This document shows positions 25,708 to 34,653 of a stretch of 64,000 nucleotides of DNA, in pieces. The stretch comes from Brevibacterium spongiae. GTDB lineage: Bacteria; Actinomycetota; Actinomycetes; Actinomycetales; Brevibacteriaceae. The position numbers and the translations under genes are program-made. Location: positions 3,348,001 to 3,412,000 of the forward strand of contig NZ_CP093443.1 of the NCBI RefSeq assembly GCF_026168515.1. Reading direction: 5' to 3'. The notes beneath the pieces are model-generated. The model was not told the origin of the DNA and searched no databases. It saw only the letters and a program-made list of their open reading frames with translations. Every line of letters starts with the position of its first letter. Position 1 is the first letter of the stretch.

Positions 25708-26307
25708 ATGACTTTCGCCTACGACATCCGCTCGAACCTCCTCATGCTCGTCGACCTCCTCAACACCTCGGGGACCGTCGCCGCGGCCGGTGACGAGCTG
25801 ACGACAACCGCCGGAATCCGCGAGTTTGCGGCCCGACACGACTTCTCCGGGCCGATCCGAGCGACGAAATCCGACGTCGAGGAGACGCAGCGGCTGCGGG
25901 AGAGATTCGCCTCGGCCCTCGACGCGAGCATCGATGCCCAGACCGACGCGGAGGCCTCGGACGCCGTCGAAGCCGTCGTCGATGAGGTGAATATCACACT
26001 GCGCACCTCGGGGTCGATGCCGCAGCTGGTCCGGCACGGCAGCTGGAACTGGCATCTGCACGCCACCGGCAGCGATGACAGTCTGGCCGACCGGGTGGCC
26101 GCCGATGTCGCCCTCGTCCTCATCGACCTCATCCGCTCCGGTGATCTCGACCGGCTCGGCCGGTGCGCCGCCGAGGACTGCCGCGCCTACCTCGCTGACT
26201 TCAGCCGCAACCGTTCGAAGCGCTTCTGCGATACCGGCAGCTGCGCCAACCGCACCCACGTCGCGGCCTTCCGTGCCCGACAGTCCGACGCGGAAACCGA
26301 TCGCTGA
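25708..26307 (+). CDS. CGNR zinc finger / ABATE domain regulator
   Basis: The 199-residue protein has an N-terminal ABATE (stress-induced ligand-binding) domain and a C-terminal CGNR zinc finger: RCAAEDC, then RNRSKRFC, then CANRTHVAAF (about 155-192). Such proteins are taken to be transcription regulators. It stands divergent to the DMT exporter and 15 bp before a membrane protein gene, so it probably leads an operon of three. No ribosome site is obvious before the ATG. Confidence 0.88.
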   Translation: MTFAYDIRSNLLMLVDLLNTSGTVAAAGDELTTTAGIREFAARHDFSGPIRATKSDVEETQRLRERFASALDASIDAQTDAEASDAVEAVVDEVNITLRTSGSMPQLVRHGSWNWHLHATGSDDSLADRVAADVALVLIDLIRSGDLDRLGRCAAEDCRAYLADFSRNRSKRFCDTGSCANRTHVAAFRARQSDAETDR

Positions 26308-26322
26308 CCCAAGGGGCCGACC

Positions 26323-27099
26323 ATGTCACTTCAGCCATTGCGCATCAGCGCTGGACGCAAGCTCTCCGCAGGCGTCGCCGGCATCCTCACCATGGTGACC
26401 GGCTTGACCTTCGGCTCCCTCCTCACCGCGCTCACCTTCCTCCCCAGCGGCCCCGCGGAACCGGCCGGCGCGAAGCCCTTCTTCATCGGCCTCACCTTCG
26501 CCGCGGCCATCGTCTCAGTCCTCGCCTGCCACCTGCTCATGCGCATCGCTCTCGGCCGCCATCGGACCGGCGGCAGTCTCACGCGCTTCTTCCGCTACCA
26601 GCTGGCCACCCTCGGCGTCGGCGGCGGGCTCGGGCTCGGCTTCCTCCCAGCAATGGCCGAAGCAGCCCCGATCTGGTGGGTCATCTCCATCGCCGCAGGT
26701 CTCGGACTCATCGCCGTCAGTCTGCTTGTCTTCCGCAAAGCTCGTTATCCGATCCTCGATCGTCCGCCCTCTCCCGACATCGGCCTGGCCGAAGGCAGCG
26801 TCGTCGACTATTGGTCCCAGCCCAGGAGCCGGGCCCCAGACATGACCGTGGTTCACTTCACCGATTCCACGGGACACGATCGCTGGGTCCGCCACCTCGT
26901 TCAGCAGAGTCCGTCGCTGCTCGGCACACGAGGGCAGGTGCACTACGACGGCCACCGCCCCGAACGGGTCCGTCGCTTCGCCGTCACGCAGCAGCTCTTC
27001 GACCTCCGCCCGCCGCGCGAGGTCCGGGAGAACCCCGCGTCTCGGTCGCCTCACGTCATGCCGATGCCGCCCGACCGTCGCCCACCCCGCCCGCGCTGA
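26323..27099 (+). CDS. Membrane protein with DUF3592-like soluble domain, paralog 1
   Basis: A 258-residue protein with four membrane segments (about 16-40, 48-72, 87-108 and 113-135) and a soluble C-terminal half (about 145-235) resembling DUF3592: GSVVDYW, then DMTVVHFTDSTGHDRWVRHL, then RGQVHYDGHRPERVRRF. A Pro/Arg-rich tail follows. AAGGGG precedes the ATG. It is a tandem duplicate of the next gene; about half of the residues match, with blocks such as RTGGSL-RFFRYQLA shared. The function is unknown. Confidence 0.7.
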   Translation: MSLQPLRISAGRKLSAGVAGILTMVTGLTFGSLLTALTFLPSGPAEPAGAKPFFIGLTFAAAIVSVLACHLLMRIALGRHRTGGSLTRFFRYQLATLGVGGGLGLGFLPAMAEAAPIWWVISIAAGLGLIAVSLLVFRKARYPILDRPPSPDIGLAEGSVVDYWSQPRSRAPDMTVVHFTDSTGHDRWVRHLVQQSPSLLGTRGQVHYDGHRPERVRRFAVTQQLFDLRPPREVRENPASRSPHVMPMPPDRRPPRPR

Positions 27100-27111
27100 A
27101 AGGAGTCGACG

Positions 27112-27825
27112 ATGTCAGTGCAGCCTTTGCGCATCACAGTTGGGCGCAAGCTCGCCGCAGCGATTGCCGGGTTCGTGACGTTCCTGAGCATCGGAGCAGG
27201 TTGGGCATTCGTGTCCCTCATCTTCTCTCCGCTCGACCCCTGGGAATCTGCGCTTGAGAGGGTCATCCACCTCACTGCCGGACTCGGCATCACCCTGATC
27301 GTCGTCGCTGCCTGTCACCTGCTCATGCGCGCGGCGCTCGGCCGCTTCCGCACCGGCGGCAGCCTATCTCGATTCTTCCGATATCAGCTGGCAGCACTCG
27401 GGGTTGGCTGCGCGCTCGGCCTCGGCCTTGCCCCTGGCGTGTCCGATGGCGTGTCCGACGCGGCTCCGATCTGGTGGGTCGTGTCCATCACTGCGGCCGT
27501 CTCACTCATCGCCGTATCCCTACTCCCCTTCCGCAAGGCCCGCCATCCGATCCTCGACCGCCCGCCGCACCCGACCACAGCCTTGGCCGAAGGTCGCGTC
27601 ATCGACTACTGGGACGGCAGTCAGTTCAGAGCACCGAAACTGACCGTGGTGCATTTCGTCGACACCAGAGGGCGAGATCGCTGGATCCGCCACCTCGTCC
27701 AGCAGGACCCGTCGATGCGAGGCACTGTCGGCCAGGTGGTCTATGACCGCCACCGCCCCGAACGGGTCCTGCGCTTCACTGTCACTCAGCAGCTCTTCGA
27801 CCTCCGCCCACCCCGCCAACACTGA
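27112..27825 (+). CDS. Membrane protein with DUF3592-like soluble domain, paralog 2
   Basis: The 237-residue paralog of the preceding gene keeps the same four membrane segments and soluble domain, including RTGGSLSRFFRYQLAALGVG, APIWWVVSI, FRKARHPILDRPP and VTQQLFDLRPPR. The two differ most in the first extracytoplasmic loop. It starts 12 bp after its neighbour with GAAAGGAG upstream, so they share a transcript. The retained pair suggests a complex or recent duplication with divergence. Confidence 0.7.
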   Translation: MSVQPLRITVGRKLAAAIAGFVTFLSIGAGWAFVSLIFSPLDPWESALERVIHLTAGLGITLIVVAACHLLMRAALGRFRTGGSLSRFFRYQLAALGVGCALGLGLAPGVSDGVSDAAPIWWVVSITAAVSLIAVSLLPFRKARHPILDRPPHPTTALAEGRVIDYWDGSQFRAPKLTVVHFVDTRGRDRWIRHLVQQDPSMRGTVGQVVYDRHRPERVLRFTVTQQLFDLRPPRQH

Positions 27826-27992
27826 ACAGAACCTGCCCGCCCAGAACCACCTCGGCGAGACTTTCTGAACCCTGCCTGACCGCGACCACATTTTTCACTG
27901 AAATCGCCCCCTCATTCCTGAGAACGCAAGCGGCGAAACGGCCCCGGAACGACTTTCCTGAGAGTTTTCCAGTGACGCACCTCACATTCGCA

Positions 27993-28008
27993 TTCAGTCA
28001 ACCTTCAG
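27993..28008 (+). promoter_or_regulatory. 11-bp-period direct repeat before the response regulator
   Basis: TTCAG at 27993-27997 and 28004-28008 lie in phase at 11 bp, the spacing used by OmpR/PhoB dimers. They end at the -35 position of a possible -10 CAGACT (28030-28035), 6 nt before the ATG. This suggests autoregulation. Confidence 0.4.
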
Positions 28009-28041
28009 CCCGCTCCCAGAAATGGGTCCCAGACTGGAGCC

Positions 28042-28800
28042 ATGACTACAGCACAGAACGACACCGACATCGAAGCCACCCTGCTCGTTGTCGATGATGA
28101 GCCCAATATCCGCGAACTCCTGTCCACAAGTCTCCGCTTCGCCGGGTTCGACGTCGTCTCCGCCGCCAACGGCGCCGAGGCGCTGCGCCTGGCCGAGCAG
28201 ACCGAGGTCGACCTCCTCGTCCTCGACGTCATGCTCCCGGACATGGACGGCTTCACCGTCACCCGCCGCCTTCGTCAGATCGGGATGAACGCCCCCGTCG
28301 TGTTCCTCACCGCCCGTGATGACACCTCGGACAAGATCACCGGCCTGACCGTCGGCGGCGATGACTACGTGACGAAGCCCTTCAGCCTCGAAGAGGTCGT
28401 CGCCCGCATCCGCGCCGTCCTCCGCCGCACCCGGAATCTCGAGGACGAGGAGAACGCCGTCATCGTGGCGGGCGACCTCGAACTCGACGACGACACGCAT
28501 GAGGTCCGCCGCTCCGGCATCCTCATCGACCTCTCCCCCACTGAGTTCAAGCTGCTGCGCTACCTCATGCTCAACACGAACCGGGTGCTGTCGAAGTCGC
28601 AGATCCTCGATCACGTGTGGGAGTACGACTTCGGCGGCGACACGGGAATCGTCGAGTCCTATATCTCCTACCTGCGCCGCAAGATCGACGTCACCCCGGA
28701 GACGGACGCCGCCGGCCACCCCATCGAGATGGAGTGGACCCCGATGATCCAGACCAAGCGCGGGGTCGGCTACATGCTGCGCACACCGGAATCCAAGTAG
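28042..28800 (+). CDS. OmpR/PhoB-family response regulator, PhoP-like
   Basis: The 252-residue regulator has a receiver domain (about 12-130) with acidic pair DDE near 19, phosphoacceptor Asp62 in LVLDVMLPDMDG and Lys in VTKPFSLEEVVARI, plus a winged-helix effector (about 140-248; LSPTEFKLLRYLMLN then YLRRKIDV and RGVGYMLR). It resembles mycobacterial PhoP closely, while the gene order with a protease resembles mprAB-pepD. It is cotranscribed with the sensor kinase 30 bp downstream. Confidence 0.93.
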   Translation: MTTAQNDTDIEATLLVVDDEPNIRELLSTSLRFAGFDVVSAANGAEALRLAEQTEVDLLVLDVMLPDMDGFTVTRRLRQIGMNAPVVFLTARDDTSDKITGLTVGGDDYVTKPFSLEEVVARIRAVLRRTRNLEDEENAVIVAGDLELDDDTHEVRRSGILIDLSPTEFKLLRYLMLNTNRVLSKSQILDHVWEYDFGGDTGIVESYISYLRRKIDVTPETDAAGHPIEMEWTPMIQTKRGVGYMLRTPESK

Positions 28801-28830
28801 TCGTCCAAGCAAGGACGATAGATTACCTAC

Positions 28831-30768
28831 GTGGCAAAAGAATCCCGTCCCACCCGTCCCGGCTTCTGGGAAGAATGGTCTCTGACCACCAAGCTGCTGG
28901 CCATCATGATGCTGCTCATGCTGCTCGTCCTCACGGGGACGAGCGCTTGGGTGTTGGAGAACCTGCGCGACAGCCTCGTCCAACGCACGGATGAGCGACT
29001 CATCAGCGCATCCGAGACTCTGGCGAAGCAGGCCTACCAAGATGTGTTCCAGCCGGCCGAGCTCCAGTCCGGTTCGGGAGATGACGGCACCGAGGATTCG
29101 CCGTCGTCGACGACGATCGATTCGAATTCCTGGGATCAGCTCAAGAGCCTCCTGCCGGGAGGCTTCTATGTGCAGTTCTATGACACGAAGGGCGATCCGA
29201 TCCGCGACCCCGTCGCCCCGGAGCCGCAGAACCATCCGATCCTGCCGAAGATCGATGAGCAGGAAGTCTATTCCCGAGCCGGTGAGCCCTTCACCGTGGC
29301 GGGGACGAGTTCGCAGTGGCGGGCGCGGGCGATGAAGGTGAAGAACACCGACGTGCTCGTGTCCATCGCCGTGCCCTTCGACCGCGAGGTCGACAACATC
29401 AACGAACGCGCCCGCAATACGATGATCGGCATCGGACTGCTGGCCCTGGCGATGGTCGCCGGTGTCGGCTATTGGGCGATCAACAACACGTTCCGGCCGC
29501 TGCGTGACATCGAGAAGACCGCATCGCGGATCGCCGCCGGTGACCTCTCGCAGCGTGTGCCCAGTTATCCGCGCAACACCGAGCTGGGCCGACTGTCGGC
29601 GGCGCTGAACACGATGCTCGGGCGCATCGAGGACTCCTTCGACGGGCAGACTCGCTCGGAGAAGCGCATCCGCCAATTCGTCTCGGACGCCTCGCACGAG
29701 CTGCGCACTCCGCTGGTGACCATCCGCGGCTATGCGGAGCTGTACCGGCAGGGCGCGATCACGAAGGGCGAAGATGTCGCGAATGCGATGGAGCGGATGG
29801 AGGCCGAGGCCAAGCGCATGGGCGTGCTCGTCGACGACCTCGTCGTACTCGCCCGCCTCGATGAGCAGCGGCCGGCCGAGATCGGTCCCATCGATCTGCA
29901 CAAGGTCGTCCGTGACGCTGCCGCCGATGCGGCCGCGCAGGCCCCGGACAGAGACATCAGCTTCATCGGACTCGACGGTGAGGACGCGCAGCCGGTGCCG
30001 CTCATCCGCGGTTCCGAATCGAAGATCCGCCAGGTCATCGTCAACCTCGCCGGCAACGCCGTGCGCCACACCCCTGAGAACACCGCGATCGAGTTCGCGG
30101 TCGGAGTCATCGGCCTGCCCGAGGCTCCCGGTTCCAGCGGCGCGGACACCGGTGAGATCCGCGAGGGCACGGCCAAGGGTCAGAACGGGCGAGGCGGGTC
30201 GAAGGAGAAATCGCGTGAGCGCGGTTTCGTCACCGGCGGGGTCCGCATCTTCCGCCGAGGCGACTCCACCGGCGGCGACCAGGCCGACACCCAGCCCACC
30301 CCGCAGACCTCACCGGAGACCGGTGCCCAGCAGTCGTCCCGTCCGGAGTCGCCGGCCGACGCCCGATCAGGAGACCCGTCCGCTGCGTCGAATGGCGCAC
30401 CGACCGGAGATCAGGCGCCGGCGGGCATCGTCCCCGATGTCACGGCTGCCGGGTCGATCACTGTCGATGAGTCTCTGCGCGGGTTCCCCAACGGCCGCGT
30501 CCGCTTCGAGGTCCGTGACCACGGCGACGGCATCGACCCCGAGGTGGTGCCGCGGATCTTCGAACGCTTCTATCGCCTCGACGTCTCCAGGACCCGGGAC
30601 ACCGGCGGTTCCGGTCTGGGTCTGTCGATCGTCAAGGCGATCGTCGAGAACCATCACGGCGCGATCTCCGTACACGAAACTCCCGGCGGCGGTGCCACTT
30701 TCCGCATCGACCTGCCCATCTCCGAGCCCGGCAGCCCCGCTGCGGACACACGAAAGGACAAGCGATGA
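28831..30768 (+). CDS. Sensor histidine kinase with an insertion in its ATPase domain
   Basis: The 645-residue kinase has two membrane helices (about 22-42 and 197-219) around an extracytoplasmic sensor, then a HAMP domain and an H-box with His289 (SDASHELRTPL). The N-box (NLAGNAVRHTP) is near residue 408, but the G1 box (RDHGDGID) only appears near 563. The ~125 residues between are charged, then Gln/Ser/Pro-rich, where about 30 are usual. The G2 box TGGSGLGLSI is normal. GTG start with AAGGACG 13 nt upstream; TAGATT 6 nt upstream suggests a leaderless alternative. It overlaps htrA by 4 bp. Confidence 0.9.
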   Translation: MAKESRPTRPGFWEEWSLTTKLLAIMMLLMLLVLTGTSAWVLENLRDSLVQRTDERLISASETLAKQAYQDVFQPAELQSGSGDDGTEDSPSSTTIDSNSWDQLKSLLPGGFYVQFYDTKGDPIRDPVAPEPQNHPILPKIDEQEVYSRAGEPFTVAGTSSQWRARAMKVKNTDVLVSIAVPFDREVDNINERARNTMIGIGLLALAMVAGVGYWAINNTFRPLRDIEKTASRIAAGDLSQRVPSYPRNTELGRLSAALNTMLGRIEDSFDGQTRSEKRIRQFVSDASHELRTPLVTIRGYAELYRQGAITKGEDVANAMERMEAEAKRMGVLVDDLVVLARLDEQRPAEIGPIDLHKVVRDAAADAAAQAPDRDISFIGLDGEDAQPVPLIRGSESKIRQVIVNLAGNAVRHTPENTAIEFAVGVIGLPEAPGSSGADTGEIREGTAKGQNGRGGSKEKSRERGFVTGGVRIFRRGDSTGGDQADTQPTPQTSPETGAQQSSRPESPADARSGDPSAASNGAPTGDQAPAGIVPDVTAAGSITVDESLRGFPNGRVRFEVRDHGDGIDPEVVPRIFERFYRLDVSRTRDTGGSGLGLSIVKAIVENHHGAISVHETPGGGATFRIDLPISEPGSPAADTRKDKR

Positions 30769-32699
30769 GTGACAACGGCAATTCCCAGAACCCGGGTGAG
30801 GAATCCGCATACGGCCGCCGCGGGCCGAACGCCGGCGGCTACCGAGGATCGGGCGCTGAAGTTCCGCGCACGTTCCCGAACTCATCGCAGTCCTCCGGCC
30901 CGGCCCGAGTCAGCCCACCCGTGGCGCCGCCGGAGCGTCGCCCCGACAATGCGCCCACTGGAGCGCAGAACCCTGTGGACGATCCTCGCCGAGGCGGCCC
31001 TTCGTCCCAGCCGTCCCCCGACTTCCAGCACGGCTCCCCACAGCAGGGCTCGCCGTACCAGCAGGCGCCTCAGTCCCAGCAGGCATCGCAGCAGCAGCCG
31101 GGTTCGCAGCACCGACCGGCGCCTCAAGCCCAGCGGGCATCGCCGAACCAGCAGGGTTCGCAGCACCAGCAAGGTTCGCAGCACCAGCCGGGTTCCCCGT
31201 ACCAGCAGAACCCCTCTCAGTACGGCTCCCACCAGCCAGGTGCCGCCCAGCAGCAGAACAACCAGCAGAACTACCCGCAATCCGGTGGATCGCAGGCATA
31301 TCCCGGAGCGGCCCAGTACGGAGGATCGCAGCACGGCGGATCCCAACATGGCGGCTCCCAGCACAGCGGTTCACAGTATGGCAGCTCCCAGTACGGCGGC
31401 TCTCAGTACACAGGATCGCCGAACTCCGGTGATCCCCATTCTCAGACGACGCAGATGAACTCCGTCTTCGCCGCTCCCGGAACACAGCAGCAGCCGAACG
31501 TCGGATCCCAACCGATGACCGGCACCGGCGGACCGGCCTTCTACGGTGGGCCGGGAGGCCCGGGTCCGTACGGGCCGGAACAGCCGCCTCGGCGAGAGAA
31601 GAAAGGCCCCGGTTGGGGTGCGACGATCGCGATCGCGGCCATCGCCGCCCTCCTCGGCGGAGGTCTTGCGTTCGGTGGGAACTATGCGCTGTCGGCTCTG
31701 CAGGGAGAAGAACCGCGCAAGGTCGCCGAGCAGACGATCGAAACCCCGGACTGGACGCAGGTGGCGGAGCAGACCTCCGGGAGCGTGATGTCGATCCAGG
31801 TCGGCACAAACGGTCAGGTGCAGGGGCTCGGTTCGGGCGCCCTCTACGACGACCAAGGTCACGTCATCACGAACAACCACGTCGTCGCCCCGGCCGACAC
31901 CCCGAACGGCGAGATCGCTGTGACGATGAAGAACGGAGCGACGACTGAGGCGAAGATCGTCGGCCGCGACCCGTCGACGGATATCGCCATCATCAAGCTC
32001 AACGAGGTTCCCGACGGGATGAAGCCCCTGGTGGTGGGTGATTCGAAGAAGCTGTCCGTGGGAGATCCGGTGATGGCTCTGGGCAACCCGCTCGGCCTCG
32101 CCGACACCGTGACCACGGGCATCGTCTCGGCCCTCGACCGCCCGGTGTCGACGGAGAACATCGGCGAGGACGCAACCTCGCAGGAGAAGGAGATGACGAT
32201 CACCAACGCCATCCAGACGGATGCGGCGATCAACCCGGGCAACTCCGGCGGCCCGCTCGTCAACGGCGATGGTGAGTTCATCGGCGTGAACTCGGCGGCG
32301 GCGTCGCTGAGCCAGGCCGGAGAGGGACAGCAGTCCGGATCCATCGGCATCGGGTTCGCGATTCCCGCCAACCAGGCCGTGATGATCGCCGACCAGCTCA
32401 TCAACAACGGCAAGGCGCTGCACCCGTTCCTGGGCATCACGCTCACCGATGGGCACATCAACAGCGGCGGCATCTCTCGCGGCAGTGCCAAGGTGCAGTC
32501 CGTCGAGGGCGGCTCACCCGCAGCAAAGGCCGGGATCAAGGACGGCGACGACATCGTCGAGGTGGCCGGAACCAAGGTCAACAACGCGATCGCCCTGCGC
32601 GCCCTCGTCCGTGCCCAGCCGGTGAATACACCCGTCGAGGTCACCCTTGTGCGCGGCGGCCAGGAGCAGAAGGTCGACGTCTCGCTCGTGCTGAAGTAG
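30765..32699 (+). CDS. HtrA/PepD-like membrane-anchored serine protease with PDZ domain
   Basis: The 644-residue protein has ~270 cytoplasmic residues rich in Gln, Ser, Pro, Gly and His, with GSQH/GSQY-type repeats (about 120-220). One membrane segment follows (about 284-305), then a trypsin-like domain with His372 (TNNHVV), Asp406 (STDIAI) and Ser494 (GNSGGP), then one PDZ domain (about 550-640). HtrA proteases degrade or refold damaged envelope proteins. The ATGA overlap with the kinase gene puts it under the same control. Confidence 0.94.
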   Translation: MSDNGNSQNPGEESAYGRRGPNAGGYRGSGAEVPRTFPNSSQSSGPARVSPPVAPPERRPDNAPTGAQNPVDDPRRGGPSSQPSPDFQHGSPQQGSPYQQAPQSQQASQQQPGSQHRPAPQAQRASPNQQGSQHQQGSQHQPGSPYQQNPSQYGSHQPGAAQQQNNQQNYPQSGGSQAYPGAAQYGGSQHGGSQHGGSQHSGSQYGSSQYGGSQYTGSPNSGDPHSQTTQMNSVFAAPGTQQQPNVGSQPMTGTGGPAFYGGPGGPGPYGPEQPPRREKKGPGWGATIAIAAIAALLGGGLAFGGNYALSALQGEEPRKVAEQTIETPDWTQVAEQTSGSVMSIQVGTNGQVQGLGSGALYDDQGHVITNNHVVAPADTPNGEIAVTMKNGATTEAKIVGRDPSTDIAIIKLNEVPDGMKPLVVGDSKKLSVGDPVMALGNPLGLADTVTTGIVSALDRPVSTENIGEDATSQEKEMTITNAIQTDAAINPGNSGGPLVNGDGEFIGVNSAAASLSQAGEGQQSGSIGIGFAIPANQAVMIADQLINNGKALHPFLGITLTDGHINSGGISRGSAKVQSVEGGSPAAKAGIKDGDDIVEVAGTKVNNAIALRALVRAQPVNTPVEVTLVRGGQEQKVDVSLVLK

Positions 32700-32860
32700 G
32701 CACACGGGGCTGGTCGGGTCGGACCTGGTCTGGGTCAGCCGGGCCGGTTCCGTCGAGCCGGTTCGATCGGGTCTGGTCAATCGGGCCTGGTCGATCGGGC
32801 CCGGTCGTGGCCAGTCGCGACTCGACCTCACAGGCGGCGAGACTCCGCCGCGACTCGACC

Positions 32861-32905
32861 GCGAAGAGGGTGTGGACAGCCAACCGCTGTCCACACCCTC
32901 TTCGC
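32861..32905 (+). terminator. Strong hairpin terminator after htrA
   Basis: A 20-bp perfect stem (core GAGGGTGTGGACAGC) encloses five bases, 162 bp past the htrA stop. The stretch before it (32702-32815) is made of degenerate GGTC-rich units such as GGTCGATCGGGCC and holds no gene. Confidence 0.8.
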
Positions 32906-32992
32906 ATGCCCTTGGCTCCTCACAGCTGCACGATGACACTGGTGTCGTCTCGCCCGACCGCGGTGGGACGTCTCTGATCAGGAGGAGTCATC

Positions 32993-33280
32993 GTGAGTTT
33001 CGAAGTCGACGCCGAACGCGTCCAATCAGCCGCCACCGCCACCGCGGGCACGTCCCGCAACCTCGTGTCCGAATCCGACACGATGCTGCGCAATCTGCTC
33101 TCACTCCAAGAATGCTGGCGCGGCAGTGCGGCGCAGAACTTCCAAGCGGTCATCAACCAGTGGGAGTCCGCGCAGAAGCAGCTGATGGAATCGCTCAACT
33201 CCATCCACGGAGCACTCAACACCGCGGCTCGCCAATACGATGAGGTCGAATCCGCGAACTCGCGACTCTTCGCTCCGTGA
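32993..33280 (+). CDS. WXG100 family (ESAT-6-like) protein
   Basis: The 95-residue protein has the helix-turn-helix WXG100 layout, with Trp-Arg-Gly in ECWRGSAAQNF near residue 42 and a C-terminal helix ending YDEVESANSRL, which fits the YxxxD/E-type secretion signal. These proteins are usually secreted by ESX/type VII systems as dimers. No EccC, EccB or other ESX gene is nearby and there is no second WXG100 partner. GGAGGAG precedes the GTG start. It may use a secretion locus elsewhere or act inside the cell. Confidence 0.9.
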   Translation: MSFEVDAERVQSAATATAGTSRNLVSESDTMLRNLLSLQECWRGSAAQNFQAVINQWESAQKQLMESLNSIHGALNTAARQYDEVESANSRLFAP

Positions 33281-33420
33281 CCGTCAACGGTTCGCCTGCG
33301 CCGTGCGGACGGACCGACCGCGCCGTCGGAACGCCCGAGCATGGGCGCCCCGACACCACCTCCGCGATCCCTGCGATCACGGGGTCGAAGTCTCTTCGTT
33401 CTCGTGGCCGGCATCTGGCA

Positions 33421-33458
33421 AACTATCAGCCTTTATTAGTAGGCTGAGAGCGATAGTT
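33421..33458. promoter_or_regulatory. Nested inverted repeat upstream of pspA
   Basis: AACTATC/GATAGTT and AGCCT/AGGCT form a two-part inverted repeat about 85 bp before pspA. It is a candidate operator or leader hairpin of the psp operon. The rest of 33281-33543 shows nothing I can name. Confidence 0.45.
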
Positions 33459-33543
33459 CGCGGCGGTGTTGGCCAAGAATCTCCGGACCGGAGTGGATCG
33501 GCTTGGCAGCGTCGGGTCAAACCAATGCAGGAGTCGACTACGG

Positions 33544-34293
33544 ATGAGCATCTTCCAACGGATCGCGACGATCTTCGGTGCAAAGGCCAACAAGGCCTTG
33601 GACAAGGCCGAAAACCCCAACGAAACCCTTGATTACTCGTACCAGAAGCAGCTGGAACTGCTGCAGAAGGTTCGCCGCGGTGTTGCCGATGTCGCCACCA
33701 GCCGCAAGCGTCTCGAGCTGCAGATCAACCAGCTCGAACAGCAGCAGAACAAGCTCTCCGGCCAGGCCGAGAAGGCCATGCAGATCGGTCGGGAGGATCT
33801 CGCCCGTGAGGCTCTGACCCGCAAGTCCGGACTCACCCAGCAGATCACCGATCTGCAGAGTCAGCACGAGGGACTGCAGGGCGAGGAGCAGAAGCTCACC
33901 CTCGCTTCGCAGCGCCTCCAGGCGAAGGTCGACGCTTTCCGCACGAAGAAGGAGACCCTCAAGGCCACCTACAACGCCGCGGATGCGCAGACGAAGATCG
34001 GCGAAGCCTTCTCGGGCATCTCCGAAGAACTCGGCGACGTCGGACTCGCGGTTCAGCGCGCCGAGGACAAGACCGCTTCTCTGCAGGCCAGGGCCGGTGC
34101 CGTCGACGAACTGCTCGCCTCCGGTGCCCTCGACGACGTCACGGGTACGCAGAAGGACGACATCACCGCGCAGCTCGACTCGCTGTCCAGCGACAACGAC
34201 GTGGAGATGGAACTCCAGCGGATGCGCGAATCCTTGCCGGCAGGATCCGAGAAGAAGGACCAGAAGTCCCTTGAAGGGGAGGATCAGCAATGA
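33544..34293 (+). CDS. pspA: Phage shock protein A (PspA/IM30)
   Basis: A 249-residue, nearly all-helical coiled coil starting with the amphipathic helix MSIFQRIATIFGAKANKALD that binds stressed membranes. The ENPNETLDYSYQKQLELLQKV segment and the Gln-rich coil (residues 50-150) are typical. The C terminus is short and acidic. PspA forms ESCRT-III-like scaffolds that preserve membrane integrity. AGGAG lies 10 nt before the ATG. The gene overlaps pspAA by 4 bp and leads the four-gene psp operon. Confidence 0.93.
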   Translation: MSIFQRIATIFGAKANKALDKAENPNETLDYSYQKQLELLQKVRRGVADVATSRKRLELQINQLEQQQNKLSGQAEKAMQIGREDLAREALTRKSGLTQQITDLQSQHEGLQGEEQKLTLASQRLQAKVDAFRTKKETLKATYNAADAQTKIGEAFSGISEELGDVGLAVQRAEDKTASLQARAGAVDELLASGALDDVTGTQKDDITAQLDSLSSDNDVEMELQRMRESLPAGSEKKDQKSLEGEDQQ

Positions 34294-34574
34294 TCATCCG
34301 GATCATGGGCGAAGGCCAGTTCGACGTCAAGAACGTCGACCAGGTGCTGCTGCAGAAGTATGACAACCAGGTCGAAGACGCCGTCAACGCCGGCAACGAG
34401 GAGGCCGTGCGCACCGCACTGACGGCCCTCCACGAATACGTCAAGGCCAATGGCCAACCTGTCGCCGACGACTACCTCGGATCCTCCGATGTCGTCGTCC
34501 CCTACGTCGACGCCACCTTGGCCGAAATCTCCGAGCTGCTCACCGGTGAGGGCTTCATCCCGGATCCAGCCTGA
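34290..34574 (+). CDS. pspAA: PspA-associated protein PspAA
   Basis: A 94-residue protein beginning MIIRIMGEGQFDVKNVDQVL with the acidic, helical body seen in PspAA, which is encoded beside PspA in many actinobacteria and archaea. It is thought to help PspA respond to membrane stress. Its ATG overlaps the pspA stop (ATGA), indicating coupled translation. Confidence 0.9.
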   Translation: MIIRIMGEGQFDVKNVDQVLLQKYDNQVEDAVNAGNEEAVRTALTALHEYVKANGQPVADDYLGSSDVVVPYVDATLAEISELLTGEGFIPDPA

Positions 34575-34653
34575 AAACGAATAGCACGATCATGCACCCG
34601 GCCCATTGTCTGAGACAGTGGGCCGGTTCTGCCACACCCAGAGAGGAACGACG

